Notes: generated from the letters alone by a model not told the origin. A stretch of 64,000 bases of DNA from Hevea brasiliensis (GCF_030052815.1 NC_079503.1:43566735-43630734); one strand, 5' to 3'. Positions 23,197 through 35,045 are shown, counted from the first letter of the stretch. A program made the numbers and translations.

Positions 23197-23555
23197 TCTA
23201 TGATTTACACGGGTTTGAGTACACTGCTCGTGTACTGCGTTTCTTCCTTGTCTCTTTCAGCTTTTCCTTGGCAGTAGGTTACACGGGTCTGTGTCTTTGC
23301 TTACACGACCCGTGTAAAGTGTATCAACAACACTTCTCTTCCCTTTGTGTTTTTCCAAGCTTTCTTTTGTACTCCTATACCTTGGAACTTTATCCAAACA
23401 CCTGAAAATGATGCAGAAAACATGGAATTTAGAGTTTGTCAATGGAAATCACAAAAGTTAATGAAATTAATGACTATGCATGAGATTGCTTGCCTACATG
23501 CTATGAAATAGTATACAAATATACTTAAAAACATCTATATAATATAGGTGTATCA

Positions 23556-23908
23556 TACTGATTGACAAAATTTTCTTAGCATTTTCTTGGCATTCTATTG
23601 CTATCTAAGGCTCAATAACTCTTCACTGAAGTCCCCAAAATTATTTCACAGGATTTTCCATGGGTTTCAAATTACTAACTGTATTCACAGCCGCTTCCAT
23701 TAGGGTTACCCATCGCTGGAGCTATGGCTCATTTAACCTTATTGCATTCCATTTCTAAAATTTTTCCTTAATTTTTCTTATCATTATTTAGGTTATTTAT
23801 GACTCCTCACTCTAGTCTAAATATAGTTTTAGACATTTTGACTGTCCGGATAAACATTAGTCATCGGAACAGTAGAACTTACGGATTGCCTAAAGTGAGG
23901 ATGTCACA
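23556..23908 (-). mobile_element. LTR stub Y' (5' end only)
   Basis: Minus-strand sequence begins at 23908 with TGTGACATCCTCAC and continues GTTCTACTGTTCCGATGAC...CGGACAGTCAAAATGTC, matching the first 350 bases of LTRs Y, Z and E. It ends where Athila A is inserted. The remainder is expected left of the window. It is itself inserted in copia gag at 23909. Confidence 0.82.
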
Positions 23909-24088
23909 ACGTTCCTAAGGTGTGGCCCCTTCTGGTAAAGGACCAAAAACTTTAGAATCCAGAACACATCCTATACGCTCTAAATTCAAGACTACCTTTA
24001 GATTTCTTAACCAATCCGAGAAGTTGGGCCTAGTTAACCTATTATTATCAAGTATACTAGTAAGAACAATGGATGGTCGTGTTGTCAT
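23909..24088 (-). pseudogene. Ty1/copia gag, N-terminal fragment
   Basis: The ATG at 24088 (minus) opens MTTRPSIVLTSILDNNR, then LTRPNFSDWLRNLKVVLNLE and GCVLDSKVFGPLPEGATP. The pattern 'LDxNRLTGPNFxDWLRNLxIVL' is characteristic of plant Ty1/copia gag N-termini. A TAG follows GATP close to the break at 23909, about 60 codons in. Lineage within copia cannot be fixed from this fragment. Confidence 0.85.
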
Positions 24089-25515
24089 TTTATCAAATTA
24101 AACTGTAAAAAATAACAAAATTCCAATTAGTTTATTGTATCAAAAAATTAACCAAAATGATCATGATCTTTTAATCAAATTGGTTCTCTCACTAATTTGG
24201 CAAATCCTACACTTTCAAAGTAAGAAACAGAAATCCTAATTGGGTTGGATTTCTAGTGAGTGATTGAATTCTTATAAATTGTTAATTATCCTGAACTAGA
24301 TTTATTCTTAGATTCATAACAATTTATATTTGAATAATACTTTACTCTTCACATCTCATGTGAGGTTCAATCATTTATTTGGTTCCTAATGCTAAAAACC
24401 TTAGGTACATCCATTCTTAATTTATCTTGCATTAGTTAAGTTAAGCCCACTAAGTCAGTAAGTATGTAAATTTGAACCTTAATGATCTCAGGTACATCCA
24501 TTCTTGACCACTAAAGTATTTACATACTCACAATATCACATGTTTCAATAATTACTTTAAGAAGATCTCTTAAACCAATCATTCCTATGTTACCATAGCT
24601 AATAATATAAATGTTCAAAACTTCTCAAATAATTGCCTTAGTAGAGAGCCATGATGCAATTTCCAAAATTATACCATTACTAACTTAATCATTTAATTGG
24701 AAGATTTATTGGCCAACTTAATTACTATTTGGTCTCACTTTGCACATTATCCATTTTCCATGCATATCTCATATACATTAATGAATATATGTATCTCATA
24801 TACACATTTATCAATTGTAATGTAAAAATCATGATTGTGGACTATTCTATGGGAATCCAATCCTAGCCACAAGGATTAGATTTAAAGGCATCCTAGGTTA
24901 TTATCCATCTATTTGAATCTTCATTTCAAATCTTCAACTCTTGAAGTCTTGCACTCCCACTGATCTCCATCATTGTCTTGAACTTCTTTTCTTCTTGAAA
25001 TTCCATCAATCTCATACATTTAATTTCCTTGGCACACCAAGGTGAAATTACAAAAGAAATGAGCTCAAAAGCCCATATAAATAAATTAAAACCTTTATGC
25101 ATTAAAATGAAATTAATTATTATATTCCCATAAGAATAAATAAGAAAACAATCACATTGGTTTCCTAAGTCCATGATCATCCTTTATGCAATTTACACAT
25201 CCAACTCTTGAATATGAAATTTAACTTTAAATATCTAATATTTAAAATTAATTAATTAAATTAATTTTTATGAATCTCATTCATAATCATGTTATATTTA
25301 TGTTGGGACTTAGATTAAACACTTTAACCATCAAGACAAACAAGAAAAGCCATAAAAAAGAATTTGACTAAACACTTTCCCAACATAGGTTGAATTGTGC
25401 TTAATCATAATTGATAATTTTTCTTCGATTTTCCTTGCTCCAATTTGCATCTAATGCAACCTTCTTGAGTCCCAAACATCATATAACATGAATTAACTAA
25501 TAGCAAATTAAGGTA
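24089..25515 (-). other. Copia 5' leader between primer site and gag
   Basis: About 1.4 kb of AT-rich sequence without a recognisable gene. An 84-codon open frame at 25180-24926 shows no known motif and is not proposed as a gene. Confidence 0.6.
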
Positions 25516-25527
25516 GCTCTAATACTA
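25516..25527 (-). other. Primer binding site of the copia element
   Basis: Minus-strand TAGTATTAGAGC differs by transitions from TGGTATCAGAGC (tRNA-iMet type) and follows the LTR end TTTCTTTCA by two bases. Confidence 0.75.
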
Positions 25528-25529
25528 AT

Positions 25530-26631
25530 TGAAAGAAAAATGCACCATAGGATGCAAAATTAACAATTTTTAATTTTTTTCATTCCTAATATTTCATGCA
25601 ACATACAAAATTTTATACTATTGTAAAACACTTGTTTTGGTTACAACAAATTTGTAACTCAATTGCTAACAATCCTAATTGCAATTAAGAAATAAAAACC
25701 TTAAAATCAACTAGTTAAAGTTTAAGGATTTTACCCCAAAGGCGCAGAATCAAATTCTAACACCTAATTCGGGTAGAGTAAACCGCCAAATGTTAATCCT
25801 CTAGTTTATCCACACAAAAAACTTGATTAAAATTTTCTTGAATGAACCAAAAATCCTTTTGTGCTTCATTTTAATTCAATCAAAGATTGCATAAGTAAGG
25901 AGTTTAGGTTTTCTAGGTTTTAACCTTATGGGAGCGTAGAGAAACACTTTCTCTATTTTTAATTCAAGAATTCAAACTACTATTCTCTCTTGTATTAAGA
26001 ACACAAGAAAGGAAGAAGATAAAAATTTTGGTTTTTGGGAGAAAGAGAGTGGACGGCAAAAGGAGAGGAAGAAGAAGACTAATATTTCTTTTCTTTCTCT
26101 AACGCTTAAATATTTTAATTTCCCTAATTATAATTAACTTTACAAGTGTCCACATCTAATTCCATGATTAAATGTGTTTTCTAACTGTTATTTTGCCACT
26201 TGTCAAATTAAGATGATTATGGAATTAAAATCTTAATAAACTAGTATTATTAAAATAGTAATTAACCACCACTATCTCTCTCCTTTGACTCAAAGTCAAA
26301 TTGACCAAATTAATCTCTTACCTTATGAACAATTAATCAAGTTTACATTTAAACAATTTAAATATTAACTTGAATATTTTCATTGATGAATTTACTTTCA
26401 AGTCATGCTAGAGACTTTGCAATCTAATTGAAAACTAAAAAATATTAATTTAATTAATTAACTAAACCATTTAACCAATTAATCAAATTAATCTTGCTTT
26501 GATTATGTTGTTCTTTTGTGTGTGACTACCTAGGTTCATTGCTAATTAGCAATTAGAATAATATTAACTCTTTAATTTATAATCATAAATTATGATTGAC
26601 ACCTAGCATAGTGTACCATAACTACCTAATT
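25530..26631 (-). repeat. Copia 5' LTR, 3' portion
   Basis: The segment from the break at 26631 to the LTR end TTTCTTTCA at 25530. With the portion at about 46490-47360 it forms an LTR of roughly 2 kb. Nothing coding is seen. Confidence 0.7.
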
Positions 26632-27207
26632 TGTAACACCCCTATATGCATAGCCCTGTGCAAATCACTATTCCGGTGATTGGTGTCTGTCTGGACAGCT
26701 GGAATGTCTGGAACTACACTTAAATGATATTAAGAAGACATAAAATGATGAAATATAAGGTAAGAAAATACAAGAAAAATTAAGAGAAAATAAAAGAGAT
26801 GAATTGCAATTAGGTTAAACAAGCCAAAAATTATAGCGATGGGTGACCGCATCGGGAAGTTACGGCGAGGACCATTGACTAGCCCTAGACCGCGAGAAAC
26901 CCCTAGAAATATGTTTGAGACCTAATTAAAGATCTATTGAGGTATAATTGACTTTGAAAATGTCAAAGAAAAATTAGTAAGTCAATATAAACAAAAACGA
27001 AAATTTAAGAAATCGGAGGGACAAGGACTAAATCGGTGTTACCAAAAAATCCGAAATACAACCGGAAGATGGGCATTTTGGTCAATTGACACCTAGGGTT
27101 AACTTTTAACCTAAATATCTATGAAAAATAAGTGGTATTCAATTTCAATAATGCCATGAAAATTTGAAATCATATGTGTGGAGTAATTAAGAGAAATTAA
27201 GGGTAAA
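26632..27207 (+). mobile_element. LTR X, 5' segment (left of Athila B)
   Basis: Starts TGTAACACCCCTATATG at 26632 and reaches the Athila B target GTAAA (27203-27207). Its continuation starts at 39628. It aligns in reverse to 44622-44050 of LTR X2. The left flank is TAATT (26627-26631). Confidence 0.88.
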
Positions 27208-28812
27208 TGACACACTTGAATTATATAGATGTTTTTAAGCACAATTGTATACTATCTCATAGCATTTAGGTAAGTAATCTCATGCATAGTAGTTGATTTC
27301 GTTAGTTTTTGTAATTTTTATTATCAAGCCCTTAATTCTATGTTTTCTGCATTATTTCAGGTGTTTGGGTGACACCCTAGAGTATAGGAGTGCAAAAGGG
27401 AAGCTTGGAGAAGTCAAAAGACTTAGAATTTCTGCTGATATAAAGTACATGGGTTGTGTAAGCCAAGCCGTAGACCCATGTAACCCTCTGCTAAACGAAA
27501 GCCAGAGAGCTAATGGAGAAACAAAAGTACACAGGTCGTGTAATTGGACCCGTGTAATCTGCAAGGACCATGTAAGTCTCTGTCGAGCACAAGCTTGAAG
27601 AACTTTCTGAGAACAAAAGTACACGGCCAGTGTAACCAGGCCTGTGTAAGTCTCTGTGCCAATGCAAGACTCCACAATTCCACTCCAGTAAGTTACACAG
27701 CTCTGGGCCGTATAATGACACACGGCTCGTGTACCATGCGGTAGCCAGTTTTCAAACCCGAATTCCCTCTCTTGTTTACACATTCAAATCAGACTCCTAA
27801 GGCTTTTGGGACTCAAAATGACCTAACCCTAGGAGAGCTATTATAAATAGAAAGAGAAAACATCCAAAGGGAGGAGGATCCTTTGACAGTACTTTTAGGA
27901 ATTTTAAAGATACTCGCATTCTGCACTCTTTCTAGCCGTCTTGAGGAGAAGAATATCAGTATCAAGAGGAGTTCTCTAGCTAAAGTTCCACAAGATCAAA
28001 GCTGTAAACTCTCTTCAGTTCCTTCACTCCATCTCCTTAAATGGATTTTTAATGTTTTATTTCTTCTATATGATTTCTTTTTACTGTCTTTGCCTTTCTA
28101 TCATGATGTTTGCTGAACTCATGAGTGAGTAGTTTTCTTATTCTGAAATTGGGAGAGTAATGCTTGTAATCATTATTATGGATGAACATTAAGTTTTATT
28201 TATTGGATTTAAGATTTATTCCTTGATTTAATTTCTTGTGATCTTAATGCATGCTATGTGCCAATACCCACTTAGTATTGATTGTAGATATTATTTGAAG
28301 GATTGAAAGGTTAAGATTAATATTAGAAAATCAAGATCTTGAACCTAGGAATTCTAACCTAGACATAGGCTGATAACTTTATGGAATTTCAAAATTAATC
28401 GAAGGACTTAAAGGATTTTAATTAATTTTATCACCACGAAATTCGGGTTTAAGTTAATTAGAATACACCCTAGGTGCCTTGAGAGAGGACTTAAGATACC
28501 TTAGGACTGATTTCCATCAAGGCAAATGATTCTTAATCCAATAAATAGATAAGATAACATCCATAGTAAGATTCAAGTATGAAATCTTAATTCCGGAATT
28601 GTTCAAAAATAGATTACTTCATTTTAAATTTATCATTTTAGTGTTTAAATAGACAACTTTCATTCCTTCATTGTTTGATAGCCTAAACAGTCAAAATTAC
28701 TGTGTAGATTGGTACTTACTAATCAAATTCCTCGTGGGAACGATGCTTTACTCATCACTTTATTACTTGTTAGCGATCCGTGCACTTGTGGTGGTTGTAA
28801 AACCAGCAAACA
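27208..28812 (+). repeat. Athila B 5' LTR
   Basis: 1605 bases. U3 carries four spaced modules with AGTACACGGG-like and CGTGTAA-like halves beginning at 27444, 27526, 27618 and 27691 (spacing 82, 92, 73), the box GACTCCTAAGG (27792-27802) and TATAAATA at 27842-27849. The LTR end GTAAAACCAGCAAACA precedes the primer site. Confidence 0.95.
27842..27849 (+). promoter_or_regulatory. TATA box of the Athila B 5' LTR
   Basis: CTATTATAAATAGAAAG, identical in the 3' LTR and in the LTR of Athila A, fifty bases after GACTCCTAAGG. Confidence 0.75.
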
Positions 28813-28818
28813 AGTTTT

Positions 28819-28836
28819 TGGCTCAATTGCCAGAGA
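28819..28836 (+). other. Decayed primer binding site of Athila B (tRNA-Asp type)
   Basis: TGGCTCAATTGCCAGAGA follows AGTTTT after the LTR. Athila A has TGGCGCCGTTGC at this place. The changes are concentrated in the CG-rich middle, so priming by tRNA-Asp would be impaired today. Confidence 0.8.
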
Positions 28837-28958
28837 ATTTGGCTTTAGTAATATCAAGCGATAGGTTATTTAGCTGATTTAGGCAATTATATTTATTATC
28901 TAATTTAATTTGATTTGTTTTATTCCTCTTCTTTTCTCTCAAGTGCCCGATCTGGTAT

Positions 28959-30240
28959 ATGACCAGAATAAGGCCAGAAGAAGAAATTTTGGACTATGAT
29001 CCGGAGATAGACAGAACTCTTAGAGCCATCAGGAGGGAAAGGAAACATCAAGAGCACGATCAAGAAGATCTTGAAATTCCAACCATGGCCGATAATAATG
29101 ACAGACTAAGACTCTTGAGAGACTACAAAGCTCCATTTGTCAAAGGATTTTAGACCATTGTCACTAGACCCACAGTGGAAGCCAATAACTTTGAATTAAA
29201 ACCAGCTTGGCTTCAAATGATTCAACAAACCCAGTTTGCGAGTTCATCAACAGAGGATCCACATTATCATCTCCAGTGCTTTCTTGCCCTTTGTAACACA
29301 TTTAAAATGAATGGAGTGTATGATCAAGCCATAAGACTCAGAGCATTTCCATTCTCCCTTCAGGACAGAGCAAGGAAGTGGTTACTTTCTCAACCAATTG
29401 GAACGTTCACCACTTAGAAAAACCTCTCACAAGCTTTTCTAGCAAGGTATTTTCCACTTGCAAAGATTGCAAGACTGAGACTTGAGCTCAACACCTTCAG
29501 ACAAAAGGAAGGTGAATCACTTTATGACACATGGGAAAGATATAAAGACCTACAGAGGGAATGTCCACACCATGGCATAAAGGATTGGCCACTAGTGCAA
29601 AATTTCTATAATGGGTTACTACCCTCTATAAGGAGCACAGTTGATTCAGCTGCAGAACATGACTTAATGGAGAAAATAGTCACATAAGCACTTGAACTTT
29701 TAGAGAGGGTTGCATACCATAACTATGAGTGGTCAAATGAAAGAGGAAATGCAAGGAAAATAGCAGGGGTCCCGGAAGTGGATGCCCTAAGCATGATAAA
29801 TGCTCAATTTGATCAGCTCACAAGGAGGCTTCATAAAATGCAAGCCAATGCAATAGGGATGAATAGTCAACATGAGGACAGCTATGGAAGAGGATATTCA
29901 GAATATAACAGCTTTAATGAACCCTCTACAGAACAGATGAACTGTATGAATAATGGAGGAAACTTCAATCAGAGGCAGTCCAACAATCCATATTCAAACA
30001 CTTATAACCTTGGATGGAGGAACAACCCAAATTTCTCATGGTTCAATCAGCAGAACCAGCCAATAAACAAGCAACAGGGGTAAAACTGCCAACACCCCCT
30101 GGATTTCAGAACAAAGGCCAAAACTTTGTATAGCCACCACTGCCTCCTCAACCTTAGCAACCTGAACCAAAGATGACCATAGAATCCATGATGGAAGGGT
30201 TCCTAGCAGCTCAACAACAACAGAATGAATTGATTAAATA
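28959..30240 (+). pseudogene. Athila B gag, N-terminal and middle part
   Basis: ATG 28959 opens MTRIRPEEEILDYDPEIDRT. The capsid region follows: LQMIQQTQFASSSTEDPHYH, YDQAIRLRAFPFSLQDRARK, LSQAFLARYFP, TFRQKEGESLYDTWERYKD and LLERVAYHNYEWSNE. A region with INAQFDQLTRRLHKMQ and GGNFNQRQSNNPYSN ends at 30083. Stops occur near 29151, 29415 and 29686. A frameshift falls between 30083 and 30242. Confidence 0.9.
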
Positions 30241-31400
30241 GTTGACTTCCAGAATGGACCAACTTGCTACCCATAACAAGATGCTGGAGAATCAAATTGC
30301 TCAACAAGCAAGTTCTTCAAGTAAGGCTACTGGTAAACTGCCTAGTCAACTGGAGGTGAACCCAATGGAGCATTGTAAGGCAGTTACATTGAGGAGTGGG
30401 AGAACTTTAGTACAATCAGAGAAAGAACCAACAGATGAGACCTTAGAAAAATTTGAAAGCCAAGCGGAGAAAAAAGAGGGAGAAGCCAAGAAAGATCAAG
30501 AAGAGGAAGCAGGGAAGAAAAAGAAGTTACCAGAGCCATACCAGACTCCCCTACCTTTTCCTCAGAGATTCCAAAAAGCCAAATTGGACAAGCAGTTTGG
30601 AAAGTTTTTGGAAGTTTTACAGAAACTTTATATCAACATCCCCTTCACTGAAGCACTCTCTCAGATGCCATCCTATGCCAAATTTCTTAAGGAAATTTTG
30701 TCAAAGAAAAGAAAGCTGGATGACTATGGGACAATAGCTCTAATAGAGAAATGTAGTGCTGTACTGCAAAACAAACTGCCTCCAAAGCTGAAAGATCCAG
30801 GAAGCTTTTCCATACCCTGCCTCATTGGCAACAAGAAAATAGACAAGGCCCTCTGTGATCTTAGGGCAAGCATGAGTTTAATGCCTCTATCAATATGCAA
30901 AAAGCTGGAGATCATAGAACTGAGGCCCACGACAATCTCATTACAATTGGCTGATCGAGCTGTTAAATATCCAGTGGGCATTCTTGAGAACATCCCTATC
31001 AAAGTGTGCAAATTCTTCATTATAGTAGACTTTGTTATCCTTGAAATGGAATAAGATGTTCAGATCCCTATCATCTTGGGAAGACCATTCTTGGCAACCG
31101 CTAGAGCCATCATAGACCTAAAAAATGGGTGACTAACCCTCAAGTTAGGAGAAAAAGAAGTGGAATTCAACTTGTTCGACACAATAAAACACAAATTCAA
31201 ACCTAATGAATGCTTCAAGGTTGACATAATTGACAAATAAGTTGAAAAGGAATTCCATAAGACACATCCTAAAAATCCTTTTGAAACATGTATTGTGCAC
31301 AGCCACACAGTGAATGATGAAAACACAGAAATAGCAGCCTGTGTACAATAGTTAGCAACTCATCCACCCCTACCATCCCTAGCTCAAGCCTCCGAGATGG
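30241..31400 (+). pseudogene. Athila B gag C-terminus and protease
   Basis: One open frame (30242-31054) carries the gag tail (RMDQLATHNKMLENQIAQQ, VTLRSGRTL), a highly charged Glu/Lys linker, LPFPQRFQKAKLDKQFGKF, YINIPFTEALSQMPSYAKFL and then protease. The active-site segment reads CDLRASMSLMPLS (Asp codon 30857-30859), where Athila A has CDLGAS; replacement of Gly by Arg in the D-x-G-A-S motif is expected to be inactivating. After a stop at 31053, PIILGRPFLATARAIIDLKNG and ECFKVDIIDK continue. Further stops lead to the RT linker. Confidence 0.88.
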
Positions 31401-32600
31401 AGGAGTAAAAGGAGGAACAGCCCAAGATCAAGCTCCAGGAAAATGCCAAACAGGTAGAGCTTAAACCTCTCCCATCCTCGCTGAGGTATGCATTTCTGGA
31501 CTCAAACTCTAAATATCCTGTTATAATTAATGCTAGCCTGTCTAAGTTAAAGAGGAAAAATTGTTAAGAGAACTTAGGATCCATAATAAGGCCATAGGGT
31601 ATAAAATATAAGACTTAAAAGGGATCAACCCCTCAATTTGCATGTATAGGATACCCATGGAAGAAAATAGTAAACCTACTATCAAGCACCAAAGAAGACT
31701 TAACCCAAACATGAAAGAAGTAGTCAAGAAAGAAATTTTAAAACTTTAGATGTAGGTATCATATACCCAATTTCTAATAGTAAATGGGTTAGTCCAGTAT
31801 ATGTAGTTCCTAAGAAGGGTGGGACAACTGTTATTCAAAATGCAAACAATGAACTAATCCCTACTAGGGTAGTCACTAGTTAGCGAATGTGCATAGATTA
31901 TCAGAAGTTGAACAGTGCTACCAGAAAAGACCATTTTCCTCTCCCTTTCATCGACCAAATGTTAGAAAGGTTAAAAAAGCACTCTTATTTCTGTTATCTA
32001 GATGGGTATTCGGGATTCTTCCAAATTCCCATTCACCTAGAATACCAAGAAAAGACCACATTCACTTGCTCTTATGGAACATTTGCATATAGGAGAATGC
32101 CTTTTGGTCTTTGTAATGCCCCTGCTACCTTTCAAAGATGCATGATGGCTATTTTTTCTGATTAGATTGAAAATATCATGGAAGTTTTTATGGATGATTT
32201 TTCTATCTATGGAACTACTTTTAATGATTGCCTAGCTAATTTATCTAAGGTGTTGCAAAGATGTGAAGAATCAAACCTGGTCCTAAATTGGGAAAAATGT
32301 CACTTCATGGTAAGGGAAGGTATAGTTCTAGGACATTTGATATTAAAAAAAGGAATTGAGGTTGATAAGGCAAAAATTGAGATCATTGAAAACATGCCAC
32401 CACCAACATCAGTCAAGGGAGAGTGAAGCTTTTTGGGACATGCAGGGCTCTATAGAAGATTCATTAAAGATTTTTCCAAAATAGCTAAGCCACTTACCAA
32501 CCTGTTTAATCGAGATGTTCCCTTTCATTTTAGTGAAAATTGCCTTGTTTCTTTTAACTGGATCAAAGAAGATCTGATCTCAGCACCAATAATGTAGCCA
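31401..32600 (+). pseudogene. Athila B reverse transcriptase
   Basis: After a degenerate linker, motifs are PKKGGTTVIQNANNELIP, MCIDYQKLNSATRKDHFPLP, FCYLDGYSGFFQIPIH, MPFGLCNAPATFQRCM and the catalytic box FMDDFSIYG (32187-32198), whose two Asp residues are intact. The thumb follows, with LGHLILKKGIEVDKAK and FLGHAGLYRRFIKDFSK. Stops occur at about 32163, 32424 and 32596, and a frame change before 31887. Confidence 0.92.
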
Positions 32601-33070
32601 CCATATTGGCATCTACCATTTGAGGTGATGTGTGATGCGAGTGACTTTGCAGTTGGAGCAGTGTTTGGGCAAAGAAAAGATAAAAGGCTCCATGCCATTT
32701 ATTATGCTAGCAAGACACTCGATGACACGCAAATCAATTATGCTACCACAGAGAAGGAATTCCTAGCAGTGGTATTTGCAATGGACAAATTCAGATCTTA
32801 CCTAATTGGGTCAAAAGTCATTGTATTCATAGATCATGCTACAATCTGGTACCTTTTGAACAAGAAGGAAGCAAAACCAAGGTTGATTCGATGGATTCTA
32901 CTCTTGTAAGAATTTGACCTTAAAATCAAGGATGAAAAGGGATCCGAAAATGTAGTGGCTGACCATCTTTCCAGGCTGAAATTGGAGTACACAGGAGACT
33001 TCGAGGATTTTCCAATTGATGACTCATTTCCTGATGAGCAATTACTTGCATTCTCCAAGGCTCTATGATA
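32601..33070 (+). pseudogene. Athila B RNase H
   Basis: Open frame 32625-32909 shows [19 protein letters not shown] (Asp), [20 protein letters not shown] (Glu) and [20 protein letters not shown] (Asp); the end VVADHLSRLKLE (Asp) follows a stop. The catalytic set is present although the frame is broken. Confidence 0.9.
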
Positions 33071-34358
33071 TGTTGACTTTGTTAATTTTCTTGCATGCAG
33101 GGTATTGCCTCCAAACATAACTTATCAGCAAAGAAAGAAATTCCTATATGATGTGAGATATTACACATGGGAGGAACCTCTACTGTACAAGAGATGTAAT
33201 GATGGGTTGATAAGAAGATGCATTCCAGAGGAAGATATGGAAAGTATCCTTCATCACTGCCATTCATCACTACATAGAGGACATTTTGGCACCTCAAAAA
33301 CAGTGGCCAAGATCTTGCAAGCAGGATTTTACTAACCACATTTGTTTAAAGATGTGAGATCCTTTGTCCTAGCTTATGATCAATGCCAAAGAACAGGTAA
33401 CACTTCAAGTAGGAATGAAATGCCACTGTATGGTATACTTGAGGTAGAATTATTTGATGTATGGGAGATAGACTTCATGGGCCCATTCCCTTCTTCCCGT
33501 GGAAACAAGTATATTCTGGTTGGTGTTGATTATATGTCAAAATGGGTAGAAGCAATAGGCACACCAACCAATGATGCTAGAGTGGTCACAAGGTTCCTTA
33601 AGAAGAATATCTTCATAAGATTTAGCACACCACGAGCAATAATTAGCGATGGAGGATGTCACTTCTACAACCAACAATTCGAAACACTATTGAAAAAGTA
33701 TGGAGTGACTCACAAGGTGGCCACACCTTATCATCCTCAAACCAGCGGCCAAGTAGAAATCTCAAACAAGGAACTGAAGCGAATTTTAGAGAAAACTGTA
33801 AACAGATCCAAGAAGGACTGGTGCATGAAGTTAGATGATGCACTGTGAGCATATCGCACTGCATATAAAACCCCAATTGGCATAACACCCTTTCGACTGG
33901 TTTATGGAAAATCATTCCATCTCCCTTTTGAACTTAAGCATAAAGCTTACTGGGCAATTCAGATCCTAAACTTTGACCTCAAAGCTGTTGGTGAAAAAAA
34001 GCTCCTACAACTGAATGAGTTGGAAGAAATCCGACAGGATGCATACGAAAATACCAAAATCTTCAAGGATAAAACCAAAAGATGGCATGACAGGTGCATA
34101 GCAAGGAAAGAAATAAAAGAAGGAGATCTTGTCCTATTATTCAACTCTAGATTGAAACTCTTTCTAGGGAAGCTGAAATCAAGATGATCTAGACCTTTTA
34201 AGGTCACTCAAGTCTTTCCACATGGAGCAGTAGAAGTGTGGAGTGAAACCTCAGGAGCATTTAAGGTCAATGGGCAAAAGCTGAAGCCTTACTTTCAAGG
34301 AGAACTCATAAAAATGGGAGTCCATTACACCCTCGACCATCCTACTGATAAACCATAA
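33071..34358 (+). pseudogene. Athila B integrase
   Basis: The zinc-binding region is HHCHSSLHRGHFGTSKTVAK with [10 protein letters not shown], in which the first Cys of the CxxC pair is Tyr. The core retains Asp in [11 protein letters not shown], Asp in [16 protein letters not shown] and Glu in [12 protein letters not shown], after ATPYHPQTS. Stops at 33333, 33846 and 34186 separate segments. The C-terminal part (VEVWSETSGAFKVNGQ, LKPYFQGEL) ends at a stop at 34356-34358. The conserved hairpin lies 37 bases downstream. Confidence 0.92.
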
Positions 34359-34394
34359 ACAAGCAAAGTCTAGCTAAAGACTATAAATAAGCGC

Positions 34395-34416
34395 TTTTTG
34401 GGAGGCAACCCAAAAA
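34395..34416 (+). other. Conserved 8-bp hairpin after Athila pol, copy B
   Basis: TTTTTGGG (34395-34402), loop AGGCAA, CCCAAAAA (34409-34416). The aligned place in Athila A (about 2612-2632, minus strand) reads TTTTGGGAGGTAACCTAAAT, keeping part of the stem. Similar GGGAGGCAACCC sequences are known downstream of pol in Athila/Tat elements; function is unknown. Confidence 0.7.
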
Positions 34417-34669
34417 TTTTTCTGAACTTTCCTTCTTTTCCTTTTTCATATTGATTTTTGTTTCATATTCATTAGTATTTCATTTTGTAGGACCGTCTGG
34501 AAAAGAAAAAGGGGAGTAAAGAATAAGAGAGGAGAGTAATCACCAAGTCAAAACCATAAAAGAGAAGAGTGAACAAAACTGGGGAAGTAACTCTATTGCT
34601 AATCTTTGCATCCATTTCATGTGTTGTGAAAATAAAAAATTTCATTTAGGAAGAGCTTAGAAAATCAAA

Positions 34670-35045
34670 AAATTACACAGGTCATGTACTAGTTTCACAC
34701 ACCCCGTGTAACTTTCTTGAAGTCCGTAAATTTCTTACAATTTTAGCTCTAAGGGAGACAGAAAATTACACGAGTCCATAGCCCAGTTTACACGAACTGT
34801 TTAATGTTGCTAGAAGAATAGCTTGAAGATAGAAAGTTACACGGGCCCTCTTTATACTTGACATGAGCCGTGTAACATGTCCAGCAAATCAACTCGAGAG
34901 GTAGAAAGTTACACGGGTTCCAGAGCTTCATTTACATGGGCTATGTACTATGATAGAATTTAAAATTTTTGGGTAGAAATTTACACGGCCCTATATGTTG
35001 GTACTCGTGTAGTGATACACGACCCTTGTATCATGTCGCAGATGT
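34670..35045 (+). repeat. ACACGGG/CCGTGT inverted-repeat spacer, copy B
   Basis: Recurrent TTACACGGG-type half-sites with opposite-orientation partners occur near 34673, 34711, 34766, 34838, 34871, 34908, 34981 and 35012-35033. They are followed by GACTCCTCGGG (35046-35056) and a TATA box at 35159. No coding frame is supported between integrase and the extra ORF. Confidence 0.82.

Larger units (their letters stand above)
1313..23555 (-). mobile_element. Athila-type Ty3/gypsy retrotransposon A (interrupted, minus strand)
   Basis: Element order on the minus strand is LTR (23555 to 20206), tRNA-Asp-type primer site, gag, protease, [G1 insertion 5663-17658], reverse transcriptase, RNase H, integrase, non-coding spacer, extra ORF, then a break at 1313 where LTR Y is inserted. 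The remaining part of the extra ORF and the 3' LTR lie outside the window. The 5' LTR is itself split by a solo LTR (21446-23196); without it the LTR is about 1.6 kb, as in Athila B. Its outer flank at 23556-23560 is TACTG; the matching target copy must be off-window. All ORFs are broken. Assignment to Athila rests on the gag sequence, the FDDFSIYG-like RT box, the GQVEI-type integrase end and the extra ORF after integrase. Confidence 0.9.
20206..23555 (-). repeat. Athila A 5' LTR (split by a solo LTR)
   Basis: Minus-strand LTR starts TGATACACC at 23555 and ends AAACA at 20206. Removing the solo LTR and one target copy leaves about 1.6 kb, the length of the Athila B LTRs. It carries ACACGGG/CCGTGT motifs on both sides of the inserted LTR (21280-21400, 23205-23320), a GACTCCTAAT box (21211-21220) and a TATA box (21156-21163). 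Confidence 0.9.

Noticed and set aside
24926..25180. 84-codon minus-strand frame in the copia leader
   Set aside because: It lies between the primer site and gag start, is AT-rich and shows no motif.
27444..27740. Spaced repeats resembling a CRISPR-like array
   Set aside because: Units are diverged, spacing varies (82, 92, 73), the sequence is a plant LTR U3, and spacers recur between LTR copies.
27352..27783. Long minus-strand frames over the Athila B LTR (also 38182-38534)
   Set aside because: They come from the ACACGGG/CCGTGT repeat block of the LTR, have no family motif, and overlap each other in two frames.
30724..31348. Minus-strand frames across Athila B protease
   Set aside because: The plus strand carries the protease and gag-tail motifs in order.
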